Positions 33,717-41,970 of a stretch of 64,000 nucleotides of DNA are shown in pieces. The translations under genes were made by a program, and so were the position numbers. Each line of letters begins with the position of its first letter. Within the stretch, counting starts at the first letter, position 1. The notes beneath the pieces were generated by a model that did not search any database, had not been told where the DNA came from, and saw only the letters and a program-made list of their open reading frames with translations. Origin of the DNA: Agathobaculum butyriciproducens (lineage in GTDB: Bacteria > Bacillota > Clostridia > Oscillospirales > Butyricicoccaceae); contig QEKJ01000003.1 in assembly GCA_003096535.1 (NCBI GenBank), positions 137,068 through 201,067 on the forward strand. Direction: 5' to 3'.

Positions 33717-34781
33717 ATGCGCCATATTATTGATTTATGTGATTTAACGGAAAAAGAATTTTCCGATCTGTACAAGTTGGTCAGCAATATTATCGACCGA
33801 CCGGAGGGTTATGTAGATGCCTGCCGCGGCAAGGTGCTGGGCAGCCTGTTTTATGAACCTTCTACCCGTACCAACCTGTCGTTTTCCACCGCGATGATGA
33901 GACTGGGCGGCAGTGTTGTCGGTTTTTCTGATCCGAACGCCACTTCTGCGTCTAAGGGCGAAACACTCAAGGATACTATTAACATGGTATCCAGCTATGC
34001 GGATATGATCGTCATGCGCAACCCGCGAGAGGGCGCAGCCAAGGTAGCTTCATTGTACTCGTCTGTGCCTGTCATCAATGCCGGCGACGGCGGTCATCTG
34101 CACCCGACCCAGACACTTGCCGATATGATTACCATTCTGCGTATGCGCGGCTCTGCTGACGATATGAAGATTGGTCTGTGCGGTGATTTGAAGTACGGCC
34201 GTACCGTGCATTCTCTGCTGCATTTTCTGCAGCGGTATCATAATGTACAGTTTTACCTGATCGCACCTGATGCACTCAAGCTGCCGGACTATATGGTAAA
34301 ATTCCTGAAAGACAACAATATGCCGTTCTGCGAGGTAGACAGCATTGATGAAGTTCTGCCCGAGCTGGATGTGCTGTACATGACTCGCATTCAGCGCGAG
34401 CGCTTTGTCACGGCAGAGGAGTACGCAAACCTTGAAGGCAATTATCAGCTGACAGCTGAGAAGATGAAGCGCGCCAAGAAGGACATGCTGGTACTTCATC
34501 CGCTGCCGCGTGTTGATGAGATTGCACAGGACGTGGATGATGATCCGCGTGCGGTCTACTTCCGCCAGGCGCGGTTCGGCATGTTCGGCCGTATGGCACT
34601 GCTGTTGACGCTGTCCAAGCTGCCGTTCGAGCGTGCCGGTCATCATGAAATCGGTGCAGATCCCGGCATCCGCTGCTCCAACCACAAGTGCATTACGCGA
34701 AGCGAGCTGTATGTACCGCTGCACGGCAAGGTCGGTGACCGCTGTCCGTACTGCGATGCCGCGCTGGAGATGCAGCTGTAA
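33717..34781 (+). CDS. pyrB: Aspartate carbamoyltransferase with a C-terminal PyrI-like zinc tail
   Basis: 354 residues against ~305 for a standard PyrB. Catalyses carbamoyl phosphate plus aspartate to carbamoyl aspartate in pyrimidine synthesis. The catalytic chain is intact: FYEPSTRTNLSFSTAM (carbamoyl phosphate loop, ~residue 43), DGGHLHPTQTLAD (~122) and HPLPRVDEIAQDVD (~260). The extra C-terminal ~45 residues hold Cys320-x4-Cys325 and Cys343-x2-Cys346, the zinc-site layout of the regulatory subunit PyrI, but the nucleotide-binding half of PyrI is absent. ATG at 33717 follows GGATGGAG. No PyrR or attenuator motif is visible upstream. Confidence 0.93.
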   Translation: MRHIIDLCDLTEKEFSDLYKLVSNIIDRPEGYVDACRGKVLGSLFYEPSTRTNLSFSTAMMRLGGSVVGFSDPNATSASKGETLKDTINMVSSYADMIVMRNPREGAAKVASLYSSVPVINAGDGGHLHPTQTLADMITILRMRGSADDMKIGLCGDLKYGRTVHSLLHFLQRYHNVQFYLIAPDALKLPDYMVKFLKDNNMPFCEVDSIDEVLPELDVLYMTRIQRERFVTAEEYANLEGNYQLTAEKMKRAKKDMLVLHPLPRVDEIAQDVDDDPRAVYFRQARFGMFGRMALLLTLSKLPFERAGHHEIGADPGIRCSNHKCITRSELYVPLHGKVGDRCPYCDAALEMQL

Positions 34782-34819
34782 TAAAAAAAGAGTCTGTTGC
34801 AGAACAGGTCCGCAAAGAA

Positions 34820-34867
34820 CGCAGGGACGAAAAGTCGCATAAGGCATTTCGTCCCTGCGTTTGTTTT
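34820..34867 (+). terminator. Terminator of pyrB
   Basis: Perfect 13-bp stem CGCAGGGACGAAA (34820-34832) / TTTCGTCCCTGCG (34847-34859) followed by TTTGTTTT. Confidence 0.85.
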
Positions 34868-34888
34868 CAAAAATGGGTGGTTTGGTCT

Positions 34889-34983
34889 TGTTTCACACCT
34901 AATCATAAAGCAAAAAGACGAGTAAGCAATCCCTTTCAGGGAAACTTACCCGTCTTTTCTTACGCACTATTTTGCAGCGCGCC
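34889..34983. repeat. Dispersed terminator-like repeat, copy A
   Basis: About 95 bp, same orientation as copy B at 43807. The core AAAAGACGAGTAAG (34913-34926) pairs with CTTACCCGTCTTTT (34945-34958, one mismatch), with A and T runs on both sides, so it can end transcription in both directions. A second, partly decayed GC hairpin (TTTTGCAGCGCGC) follows. It lies between convergent pyrB and the recombinase gene. Confidence 0.75.
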
Positions 34984-34991
34984 CTTTTATA

Positions 34992-36044
34992 TTACTTATC
35001 GCTGTTTTTCGGCTGTTTTACAGGCACACGCTCACCGTTCGGCCGGATTTCCGCCAGCGGATTCCTTGCCGCAGCTTCGCGCATGTTTTCATTCTCGATG
35101 TGGGTGTAGATCATGGTCGTATCCACACTCGAGTGACCAAGAATGCTTTGCAGTGTGCGGATATCCACGCCGTTCTGGTACATGAGCGTTGCCGCTGTGT
35201 GACGCAGCTTGTGCGCAGAGTATTTTTTGGGGTCGAGTCCGGCTTGACCGATATATTTCTTTACCAGCCACTTGACCGTCTGTACGTTAATACGGTTGCG
35301 CTTTTTGCTGACAAACAGCGCGTCCGCGTCCTGCTCGTTCGGCTCCAGGCGTTTGGGCAGATACTGTTCGAGCGCGGCAAGACACGCATCATTGAGAAAT
35401 ACCGTCCTCTGCTTGCCGCCCTTACCGAGCACGCGCACGGTATCGTCCTTGAAGTCGGTCAGATTCAGTCCGACCAGTTCGGAAACACGCATGCCGCAGT
35501 TAAGGAAAAACGTCAGGATGCAGTAATCTCGCTCGGCATACGGGCCGGTGACGGATTCCAGAAGCCGCACGCTGTCGTCCGTTGTAAGATAAGTCGGCAG
35601 AGATTTACGGACAGTCGGCGCTTCCAGGCCGCTGACCGGATTGACCTCTAAAACATGCTGTTTATCGGTCAAATACCGGAAAAATGCGCGTATCGCAGAG
35701 ACCTTGCGTGCACGCGAGTTGACACTCAATCCGTAATTGGTGTGGTTGCTGTTCTGCTGCGTTGGGCGGCTCTGCGCCATGTATTCCAGATAATCATAGG
35801 TGTCCGACAGCGTGATATCACGGATAAAATCCAGATCAATGTCGCTGATGTCGATCTCATCAAGCGGAAGATTTTTATCGACTGCGCCTTTGTTGTGCTT
35901 GAGTACGCGAAAAAACAGCCGCAGATCAAGATAATACTCGTGTGCGGTTTTTGCAGATTTGCCGCGTATTGTGGAAATATAGGTTAAAAAATCCCGCAAA
36001 ACGCGCGGTGCGTCTGCGGCGTATTCGTTCATCGGCTTGTCCAT
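34992..36044 (-). CDS. Tyrosine recombinase, XerC/XerD type
   Basis: 350 residues. The N-terminal SAM-like core-binding domain (LRDFLTYISTIRGKSAKTAHEYYLDLRLFF) is followed by a catalytic domain with the full set: Arg in GMRVSELVGL, Lys in GKGGKQRTV, His-x-x-Arg in SAHKLRHTAATLM, His in LGHSSVDTTMIYTH and Tyr in the same segment. It is somewhat longer than XerC/D (~300) because of an insertion near the N-terminal domain. The ATG at 36044 fits the GAGGAG site and the promoter at 36081-36109; a start at 36092 would lie upstream of that transcript. No att-like repeats or phage genes are adjacent, so a chromosome dimer-resolution role is likelier than an integrase. Confidence 0.92.
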   Translation of the reverse strand: MDKPMNEYAADAPRVLRDFLTYISTIRGKSAKTAHEYYLDLRLFFRVLKHNKGAVDKNLPLDEIDISDIDLDFIRDITLSDTYDYLEYMAQSRPTQQNSNHTNYGLSVNSRARKVSAIRAFFRYLTDKQHVLEVNPVSGLEAPTVRKSLPTYLTTDDSVRLLESVTGPYAERDYCILTFFLNCGMRVSELVGLNLTDFKDDTVRVLGKGGKQRTVFLNDACLAALEQYLPKRLEPNEQDADALFVSKKRNRINVQTVKWLVKKYIGQAGLDPKKYSAHKLRHTAATLMYQNGVDIRTLQSILGHSSVDTTMIYTHIENENMREAAARNPLAEIRPNGERVPVKQPKNSDK

Positions 36045-36080
36045 TGCTGCGCTCTCCTCGCCTGCTGTGATGCTGTATTT

Positions 36081-36109
36081 ATTATAACGCATTCTGCAAT
36101 TTGCGTCAA
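36081..36109 (-). promoter_or_regulatory. Promoter of the tyrosine recombinase gene
   Basis: Minus-strand TTGACG (36104-36109), 17-bp spacer, exact TATAAT (36081-36086). Confidence 0.8.
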
Positions 36110-36173
36110 ACTTGCAATTTCCGGAAAAACAACGTATAATAAAGCCAACAACTTAATGGAAGGGGCATGGCTG

Positions 36174-36698
36174 ATGAGCCGAATTTCTATTCAGCGCGGA
36201 GATATTACTCAATGCACGACCGATGCGATCGTAAACGCTGCCAACACGTCCCTGCTGGGCGGCGGTGGTGTGGACGGTGCCATTCATCGAGCGGCAGGAC
36301 CGGAGCTGCTGGCGGAATGCCGCACGCTCGGCGGCTGTCGGACCGGCGAAGCCAAAGCAACACGAGCATACCGTCTGCCATGTCGGTATGTTATTCATAC
36401 GCCGGGACCGATCTGGCGCGGCGGACATGCGGGTGAGGCGGTACTGCTGGCAGGCTGCTATCAAAACTGCCTGCGCATTGCATCTGAATTAAATTGCAAA
36501 ACCGTGGCGTTTCCGTCCATCAGCACCGGTGTGTATCGCTTTCCGCTGAATCGTGCCGCTGAAATCGCTATCCGTACGATTGAGGAATATCTTTCAACTC
36601 ATGCAGAAATTGAGCAGGTAAGCATGATCTGCTTTGATGGAACCACGCTTTCGGCGTATCAAAACGCGCTTTCTGAACGGGAGGCTAACCATGTCTAA
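36174..36698 (+). CDS. Macrodomain protein (O-acetyl-ADP-ribose deacetylase type)
   Basis: 174 residues, a single macrodomain. It binds or hydrolyses ADP-ribose derivatives. Features are GDITQCTTDAIVNAANTSLLGGGGVDGAIHRAAG at the N-terminus (catalytic Asn and Asp in NAAN and GGVDGAIH), GEAKATRAYRLPCRYVIHTPGP and the phosphate loop FPSISTGVYRFPL. The ATG at 36174 has GGAAGGGG eight bases upstream; an ATG six codons earlier lacks one. The end overlaps the WYL regulator gene by eight bases, so the two are translationally coupled. Confidence 0.93.
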   Translation: MSRISIQRGDITQCTTDAIVNAANTSLLGGGGVDGAIHRAAGPELLAECRTLGGCRTGEAKATRAYRLPCRYVIHTPGPIWRGGHAGEAVLLAGCYQNCLRIASELNCKTVAFPSISTGVYRFPLNRAAEIAIRTIEEYLSTHAEIEQVSMICFDGTTLSAYQNALSEREANHV

Positions 36699-37689
36699 AA
36701 ATCCGAATCAAAAGCTGAAGCTGCTGTATTTATACCAAATCCTGCTGCAGCGAACGGATGAGAACCATAAACTCACCACAGATGAACTGCGTGCGGCGCT
36801 CGAGCGCTGCGGCATTACCGCTGAGCGCAAAAGCATTTATTCGGACATCGAAGCACTCCAGAATTTTGGTCTGGATGTAATTTGTCAGAGAGGTACCGGC
36901 GGCGGCTATTACGTCGCGTCACGCGAATTTGAACTGCCTGAGCTCAAGCTGCTCGTGGATGCAATCCAGTGCTCCCGCTTTATCACCGAGAAAAAGTCCA
37001 ACGAGCTCATCGGCAAAATCGAGCACCTCACCAGTGACCATGAAGCACATACGCTCCAGCGTCAGGTGTATGTTTCCGAACGGGTGAAAACGCTTAATGA
37101 GCAGATTTACTACAATATTGATGCGCTGCATGCGGCCATATCCAACGATGTCCAGATTACGTTTCACTATTTCAACTGGGTGCTGAATTTCTCTGCCAGT
37201 CCGCGCATTCAAAAGCAGTACCGCCGAGATGGTGCGCGCTACCGCGTCAGTCCGTGGGCGCTGACGTGGGACAATGAAAATTACTATCTGATTGCCTTCG
37301 ATCACGATGCCGGTGAAATCCGCCACTACCGCGTAGATAAGATGGATTCACTTGTGCAGACCGACCTGCCTCGTGAGGGTAAACAGCTGTTCGACGATCG
37401 GTTTGACGCGGCAGCCTACTCCCGTAAGGTGTTCGGCATGTTCTCCGGCGAGGAGAAAACCGTGCAGCTGAAATGCCTGAACCGCTTTATCGGTGTCATG
37501 CTCGACCGCTTCGGCAGCAGTCTGCGTCTGTTTCCGGCGGATAACGAACATTTTTATCTGGATGTGGATGTTGTCGTCAGTCCGCAGTTTTTTTCCTGGG
37601 TGTTCAGTCTGGAAGGCGATGTACGCATTGTAAACCCGCCGGAGGTCTGCGAAGCGTTTGAAAAGCAGATTCACAAATTCATAGACTAA
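36691..37689 (+). CDS. WYL-domain transcriptional regulator
   Basis: 332 residues. N-terminal winged helix-turn-helix (KLKLLYLYQILLQRTDENHKLTTDEL...KSIYSDIEALQNFGLDVI), then a WYL domain (ITFHYFNWVL, YRVSPWALTWDNENYYLIAFD, where the signature W-Y-L reads W-ALTWDNENYYL) and a C-terminal WCX segment. WYL proteins sense nucleotides or nucleic-acid damage products and often control defence or stress genes. It overlaps the macrodomain gene, suggesting an ADP-ribose or nucleotide link. A perfect palindrome just after it (37705-37741) may be its operator. Confidence 0.9.
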   Translation: MSKNPNQKLKLLYLYQILLQRTDENHKLTTDELRAALERCGITAERKSIYSDIEALQNFGLDVICQRGTGGGYYVASREFELPELKLLVDAIQCSRFITEKKSNELIGKIEHLTSDHEAHTLQRQVYVSERVKTLNEQIYYNIDALHAAISNDVQITFHYFNWVLNFSASPRIQKQYRRDGARYRVSPWALTWDNENYYLIAFDHDAGEIRHYRVDKMDSLVQTDLPREGKQLFDDRFDAAAYSRKVFGMFSGEEKTVQLKCLNRFIGVMLDRFGSSLRLFPADNEHFYLDVDVVVSPQFFSWVFSLEGDVRIVNPPEVCEAFEKQIHKFID

Positions 37690-37704
37690 GTACCGTTTAA
37701 CGTA

Positions 37705-37741
37705 CTTTCCTTTTGTTATACTATGTACAACAAAAGGAAAG
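37705..37741. promoter_or_regulatory. Perfect 13-bp palindrome over a promoter
   Basis: CTTTCCTTTTGTT (37705-37717) and AACAAAAGGAAAG (37729-37741) are exact inverted copies around an 11-nt centre. The -10-like TATACT (37717-37722) starts on the last base of the left arm, and the right arm runs into the ribosome site of the 39-residue gene. There is no T run, so a terminator is unlikely; an operator or RNA switch is more likely. Confidence 0.6.
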
Positions 37742-37753
37742 GGGATGCGCAAG

Positions 37754-37873
37754 ATGAACTGCACTCTCGAATATGTAAACGGACACATTGAAGTATATGA
37801 CGGAACCGGCGCGTTTCTTTTCTCTGCCGACACCAAACAGGAGGCGCTCGAAGAACTCGAAGACGCCGCTTAA
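37754..37873 (+). CDS. 39-residue conserved-looking small protein
   Basis: Sequence from the ATG at 37754 starts MNCTLEYVNGHIEVYDG, continues with TGAFLFSADTKQEA and ends in an acidic helix (LEELEDAA). The start has AGGGG nine bases upstream; an in-frame ATG at 37745 preceded by AAGGA would add three residues. Similar ~40-residue proteins with the L-E-Y-V-N-G-H-I-E-V-Y-D and FLFSADT pattern occur in gut Firmicutes, as far as I recall; no function is known. Acidic, no membrane segment, two short beta strands then a helix. It has its own promoter-palindrome and terminator. Confidence 0.65.
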   Translation: MNCTLEYVNGHIEVYDGTGAFLFSADTKQEALEELEDAA

Positions 37874-37882
37874 TTTCATAAA

Positions 37883-37914
37883 AAAGAGACTGTATCGGTG
37901 ATACAGTCTCTTTT
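37883..37914. terminator. Bidirectional terminator between the 39-residue gene and metH
   Basis: Perfect stem AAAGAGACTGTATC (37883-37896) / GATACAGTCTCTTT (37900-37913) with a 3-nt loop; T runs follow on both strands. Confidence 0.85.
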
Positions 37915-37921
37915 CCTTATC

Positions 37922-40294
37922 TTATACGCCAAATACGGAATCCGCATAATGCACGGTTGCCATAGCGTCCTTCGCGTAGCAGTCCGCGCCGATGGAATCT
38001 GCGTATTCCTGCGTAAGCACGGCACCGCCGACAACGACCTTGGTGCCCGGTTTTTTCTCACGCAGCTGCTTAATGGTCTCTTCCATGCTGACAACCGTCG
38101 TCGTCATCAGTGCACTCAGGCCGACCACCGGAACATCTTCCTTGATGGCGGTATCAACGATCACCTCGGGCGGAACGTCCTTGCCGAGATCAAGCACCTG
38201 ATATGCGTAGTTTTCCAGCAAAACCTTGACAATATTCTTGCCGATATCGTGAATATCTCCCTTGACGGTCGCAAGAATAATTTTGCCCTTGATCTGTTGG
38301 CTCTCACCCTTCATCGCGTCCTTTACGACTTCGAAAGCCGCCTTGGCCGCTTCTGCGCTCATGAGCAGCTGCGGCAGGAATACGGTGCCCTTCTCGAAGC
38401 CCTTGCCGACGCGGTCAAGCGCAGGAATCAGCTCGTTATTGACGACCTCGAGCGGTGGAACCGTCTGCAGCATTTCCTTTGCCGCGTCGATAGCGCGCTC
38501 GCGCAGGCCGCGTTCAATGCTCTCCGCAAGCGGCATCGCCGTGCTGCCTGCTGCCGCAGGAGTCGCTGCTGCCGGCTGGTTGCCGTAGGCCGCAATATAG
38601 CCTGCGCACTGCTCATCCAGGTTGGCCAGCGCCAGATAGGAACGATACGATTTCATCATCGCCTCGTTATTCGGGTTGATGATCGCGCAGGACAGACCGC
38701 TCTGCATCGCCATTGTGAAGAAGTTCGAGTTGACAATCTCACGCTGCGGCAGACCGAACGAAATGTTCGATACGCCGAGAATCGAGTGACCGTGCAGCTC
38801 ATCACGAATGCGGCGCAGCGTTTCAAGCGTTACGAGAGCCGAACCGCTGTCCGACGAAATGGTCATTGCCAGACCGTCAATCACGATATCCTCATGCGGA
38901 ATACCGTATTTCTCCGCTGTATCGTAAATCTTCCTTGCAATCCGGATGCGGCCCTCTGCTGTGGACGGAATGCCGTTTTCATCCAGTGCCAGACCAACAA
39001 CAACACCGCCGTACTTACGTACAAGTGGGAACACAGCTTCCATGCTCTCCATCTTGCCGCTGACCGAATTGATCATCGGCTTGCCGTTGTACAGGCGCAT
39101 GCCGCGCTCCATTGCGGTGGTATCCGAGGTGTCAATCTGCAGCGGCAGCGCGATAACACTCTGCAGGCGCGTAACAACGCGCTCCATCATCACGGGTTCG
39201 TCGATTTCAGGCAGACCGACGTTGACATCAAGAATATGTGCGCCGCTGTCCTCCTGCGCCATGCCTTCACCGAGGATGTACTCGATGTTATTCTCGCGCA
39301 GAGCTGCCTTGAATTTGCTCTTGCCGGTCGGGTTGATACGCTCACCAATGATAACCGGCTTCGGCCCGATCTCCACGGCCTGCGAGAACGAGGAGACCAC
39401 CGTGCGGCGCTTGGCTACCGGCGGTCGGAACGGCACCTTGCGGCACTTTTCGATGGTCAGCCGCAGATGCTCCGGTGTAGTGCCGCAGCAGCCGCCAAGC
39501 GCCTGCACGCCCATGCCTGCGATTTCTTCCATCAGGTCGGAGAACTCAGCAGGCGCGATATCGAATACCGTCTTGCCGTTTTCGCTGCGCGGCAGACCGG
39601 CATTCGGGTTGACGATGATTGGCAGTGAACTTATCTGCGTCAGTCGTTCGATGATCGGATGCATCTGCTTCGGTCCCAGACCGCAGTTAACGCCGAGCGC
39701 GTCTACGCGCAAGCCCTCGAGCATGGCAACCGTGGAATCCACCGTGCCGCCTGTCAGCAGCTTGCCTTTTTCGTCGAAAATCAGCGTTACGAGCACAGGC
39801 AGATCACAGTTTTCCTTGGCAGCCAGCACAGCCGCCTTAGCCTCGTAGCTGTCGCTCATGGTCTCAATGAGCACGAGGTCCGCACCGGCTTTCGCGCCGA
39901 TACGGATGGTTTCGCCGAACAGCTCGACCGCACGCTCGAACGGCAGATCGCCCATCGGCTGCAGCAGCTTGCCGGTTGGGCCAATATCGAGCGCAATATA
40001 GGCATCCTCTCGGCCTGCCTGCTGACGCGCGGTTTTTGCATGCGAAACTGCAGCTTGTACGATTTCCTGCAGGTTATCCGGATATTTAAGGGCATTTGCA
40101 CCGAAAGTGTTGGTGTTCACCACATCACAGCCGGCTTCAAAGTAGCTGCGGTTCAGCGCAATAATCTCATCCGGATGGGACAGATTCCACGTTTCCGGCA
40201 GTTCACCGGCTTTTAAGCCATGCTCCTGCAGGATGGTGCCCATGCCGCCATCGAAAAATATCCATTCTTTTCCCAGTCGTTCGGTCAGTTTCAT
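37922..40294 (-). CDS. metH: Cobalamin-dependent methionine synthase, catalytic and B12-binding modules
   Basis: 790 residues. Transfers the methyl group of 5-methyl-tetrahydrofolate to homocysteine through B12. Module order: homocysteine-binding barrel (FFDGGMGTILQEHGL; zinc Cys in GVNCGLGP and LGGCCGTTP), pterin-binding barrel (VIIGERINPTGKSKF, then DVNVGLPEIDEP), four-helix cap and B12-binding Rossmann domain (KGDIHDIGKNIV with the cobalt-ligating His, then GLSALMTTTV). The C-terminal SAM-binding reactivation domain of E. coli MetH (~1227 residues) is absent and is encoded by the upstream gene. The ATG at 40294 fits AGGAG nine bases upstream. Third gene of the metF operon. Confidence 0.96.
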   Translation of the reverse strand: MKLTERLGKEWIFFDGGMGTILQEHGLKAGELPETWNLSHPDEIIALNRSYFEAGCDVVNTNTFGANALKYPDNLQEIVQAAVSHAKTARQQAGREDAYIALDIGPTGKLLQPMGDLPFERAVELFGETIRIGAKAGADLVLIETMSDSYEAKAAVLAAKENCDLPVLVTLIFDEKGKLLTGGTVDSTVAMLEGLRVDALGVNCGLGPKQMHPIIERLTQISSLPIIVNPNAGLPRSENGKTVFDIAPAEFSDLMEEIAGMGVQALGGCCGTTPEHLRLTIEKCRKVPFRPPVAKRRTVVSSFSQAVEIGPKPVIIGERINPTGKSKFKAALRENNIEYILGEGMAQEDSGAHILDVNVGLPEIDEPVMMERVVTRLQSVIALPLQIDTSDTTAMERGMRLYNGKPMINSVSGKMESMEAVFPLVRKYGGVVVGLALDENGIPSTAEGRIRIARKIYDTAEKYGIPHEDIVIDGLAMTISSDSGSALVTLETLRRIRDELHGHSILGVSNISFGLPQREIVNSNFFTMAMQSGLSCAIINPNNEAMMKSYRSYLALANLDEQCAGYIAAYGNQPAAATPAAAGSTAMPLAESIERGLRERAIDAAKEMLQTVPPLEVVNNELIPALDRVGKGFEKGTVFLPQLLMSAEAAKAAFEVVKDAMKGESQQIKGKIILATVKGDIHDIGKNIVKVLLENYAYQVLDLGKDVPPEVIVDTAIKEDVPVVGLSALMTTTVVSMEETIKQLREKKPGTKVVVGGAVLTQEYADSIGADCYAKDAMATVHYADSVFGV

Positions 40295-40299
40295 TCTTT

Positions 40300-40944
40300 T
40301 CATCTCCTGTAAGCGCAATCCGTCTTGCCGCATTCCTCACAGCCCTTGCGGTGACACGGCTGCGGTGTTTCAGACAGACCGATCACCGCCGTTACCGACT
40401 TGATAGGTGCCAGCAGACAGCTTTCGGTCACGGTCAAGCCAATCTTGCGCGGCGTATCCAGCAGGCGGCTGAAATCCCGCTGGTGTGCGATCGGAAAATC
40501 ACCGTAACCGGGACTGAACCGCGGTCGACAGTACATGCCGCGCTGAGCGGCTTCCTGCCGGATGCGTTCGTTGACCTCGTCGCAATAGGTCTCGACCATA
40601 GCCGCTGCCGCCGCCTGATAGATCACTGCGTCGCTCATCCGAACTGCAGACGCGCGGGCAATCAGGCGATCCGGCCCAATACCGAGTGTTGCTGCCATCA
40701 GACAGACCTCGCTGCAGCCCTGCAGATTGCGTGCCAGATTTTTGCTGTGAATTTGTACATCTGCGATCTCGAGCGTTTGCGCGTCAATATGCTGCAGCGG
40801 AAACACGCGGTAGATCGACTTGGGTTCCGCCGCCTGCTGCAGTGCTTCACCGCATCGTGTCAGGCTGGCCTGCACAGCCTCATCCGGCTGCGTGCCGTGA
40901 TAACCCATGTAGCGGATGGCTTCCGATCTGTCCAGTTCAATCAC
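40300..40944 (-). CDS. Stand-alone MetH reactivation-domain protein
   Basis: 214 residues. Homologous to the C-terminal activation domain of MetH, which uses SAM and reduced flavodoxin or ferredoxin to remethylate inactive cob(II)alamin. The fold-specific RPRFSPGYGDFPIAHQRDFSRLLD (SAM-binding Arg-x-x-x-Gly-Tyr region, ~residue 143) is intact, and the long helix IYQAAAAAMVETYCDEVN precedes it. The C-terminus has a cysteine-rich tail CHRKGCEECGKTDC that E. coli MetH lacks; it might bind a metal or Fe-S centre (inference). It overlaps metF by four bases and ends five bases before metH. Confidence 0.93.
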   Translation of the reverse strand: MIELDRSEAIRYMGYHGTQPDEAVQASLTRCGEALQQAAEPKSIYRVFPLQHIDAQTLEIADVQIHSKNLARNLQGCSEVCLMAATLGIGPDRLIARASAVRMSDAVIYQAAAAAMVETYCDEVNERIRQEAAQRGMYCRPRFSPGYGDFPIAHQRDFSRLLDTPRKIGLTVTESCLLAPIKSVTAVIGLSETPQPCHRKGCEECGKTDCAYRR

Positions 40945-41801
40945 TTGAGAATCTCCGACAGGCTGGACTGAATACCTGCGGCAATTTCCGGCTTATTCAT
41001 CGAGTAAACATGGATATGGTTGACGCCGTTTGCAATCAGGTCGATGATCTGCTCGGTCGCGTAGATAACGCCTGCCTGCTTCATAGCCGCCGGATTGTCA
41101 CCGAAACGGTCAACGATGGCCTTGAAGCGTTCGGGCAGGTAGGTGCCGGACATGGAAGTGATACGCTTGATCTGCTTGACATTCGTCACCGGCATAATGC
41201 CTGCAACAACCGGAACCGTAATGCCCTTTTCTCGGATACGGTACAGGAAGTTGTACATGATGTTGTTATCAAAGAACATCTGCGTGGTCAGAAATTCACA
41301 GCCTGCGTCTACTTTTTCCTTGAGGTGCAGAATATCCTCGGTTTTATTGGCTGCCTCAACGTGACCCTCCGGGTAGCAAGCGCCGCCAACGCAGAAATCG
41401 CCCTGCGACTTGATATCGCGTACCAGTTCAGCGGCATAGTGGTAGTCAGAATGCGGAGCACCGCCCTCCGGAATATCACCGCGCAGCGCAAGAATATTCT
41501 CGATACCGGCATCCTTATACTTTTTTACCATCGCTGCAACGTGCTCACGGGTAGAGGAAACACAGGTCAGATGGGTCAGAACGGTAACATCATACTTCTT
41601 CTTGAGATCTGCCGCGATGTTAACCGTGTGTTCGCTCGTGCCGCCGCCTGCACCGTATGTAACGCTCATAAAGTCCGGACGCAGCGCCGCAATCTCCTGT
41701 GTTGCGTGTGCGACAGACTCATAGCTGCTGCTGGTCTTGGGCGGGAATACCTCAAAAGAAAGGGTTACTTTATCCTGATTCAAAAGTTGAGAAACCTTCA
41801 T
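40941..41801 (-). CDS. metF: 5,10-Methylenetetrahydrofolate reductase
   Basis: 286 residues. FAD-dependent reduction of methylene-THF to methyl-THF, which feeds MetH. The TIM barrel begins VTLSFEVFPPKTSSSYESV with the catalytic Glu, followed by FMSVTYGAGGGTSEHTVNIA, THLTCVSSTRE, NILALRGDIPEGG (FAD binding) and FLTTQMFFDNN. ATG at 41801 with AGGAGA upstream. It is the first gene of the metF / activation-domain / metH unit, so methyl-group supply, transfer and B12 repair are cotranscribed. The 5' leader of ~100 nt ends in a weak hairpin followed by TCTTTTTT; it has no SAM or B12 riboswitch motif. Confidence 0.96.
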   Translation of the reverse strand: MKVSQLLNQDKVTLSFEVFPPKTSSSYESVAHATQEIAALRPDFMSVTYGAGGGTSEHTVNIAADLKKKYDVTVLTHLTCVSSTREHVAAMVKKYKDAGIENILALRGDIPEGGAPHSDYHYAAELVRDIKSQGDFCVGGACYPEGHVEAANKTEDILHLKEKVDAGCEFLTTQMFFDNNIMYNFLYRIREKGITVPVVAGIMPVTNVKQIKRITSMSGTYLPERFKAIVDRFGDNPAAMKQAGVIYATEQIIDLIANGVNHIHVYSMNKPEIAAGIQSSLSEILK

Positions 41802-41899
41802 GTTGCATCTCCTATGTTTCTACTCGTATTTCTGTTTAATAAAAAAGACACGATTTTGATCCGCGTGAAAATTCTATACGTTCCAAAGCCGTAGTGTTT

Positions 41900-41948
41900 A
41901 TTATATCACATTTCTCTACTTTATTTCCAGACAAAAATACGATATAAT
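41900..41948. promoter_or_regulatory. Overlapping divergent promoters of metF and the PflX-like gene
   Basis: Minus-strand TATAAT at 41900-41905 faces metF; plus-strand TATAAT at 41943-41948 faces the radical SAM gene. Neither has a good -35 and the two -35 regions overlap, so they probably compete or share an activator. Confidence 0.55.
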
Positions 41949-41970
41949 ATAACGTATCGGAGGGATTATT

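Noticed and set aside
34992..36044. Mobile-element integrase
   Set aside because: The recombinase has no att-like direct repeats, tRNA or phage/conjugation genes nearby. A housekeeping Xer-type role fits better.
41802..41900. SAM or cobalamin riboswitch before metF
   Set aside because: The leader is only ~100 nt and has none of the conserved SAM-I or B12-box motifs; only a weak hairpin with TCTTTTTT is present.
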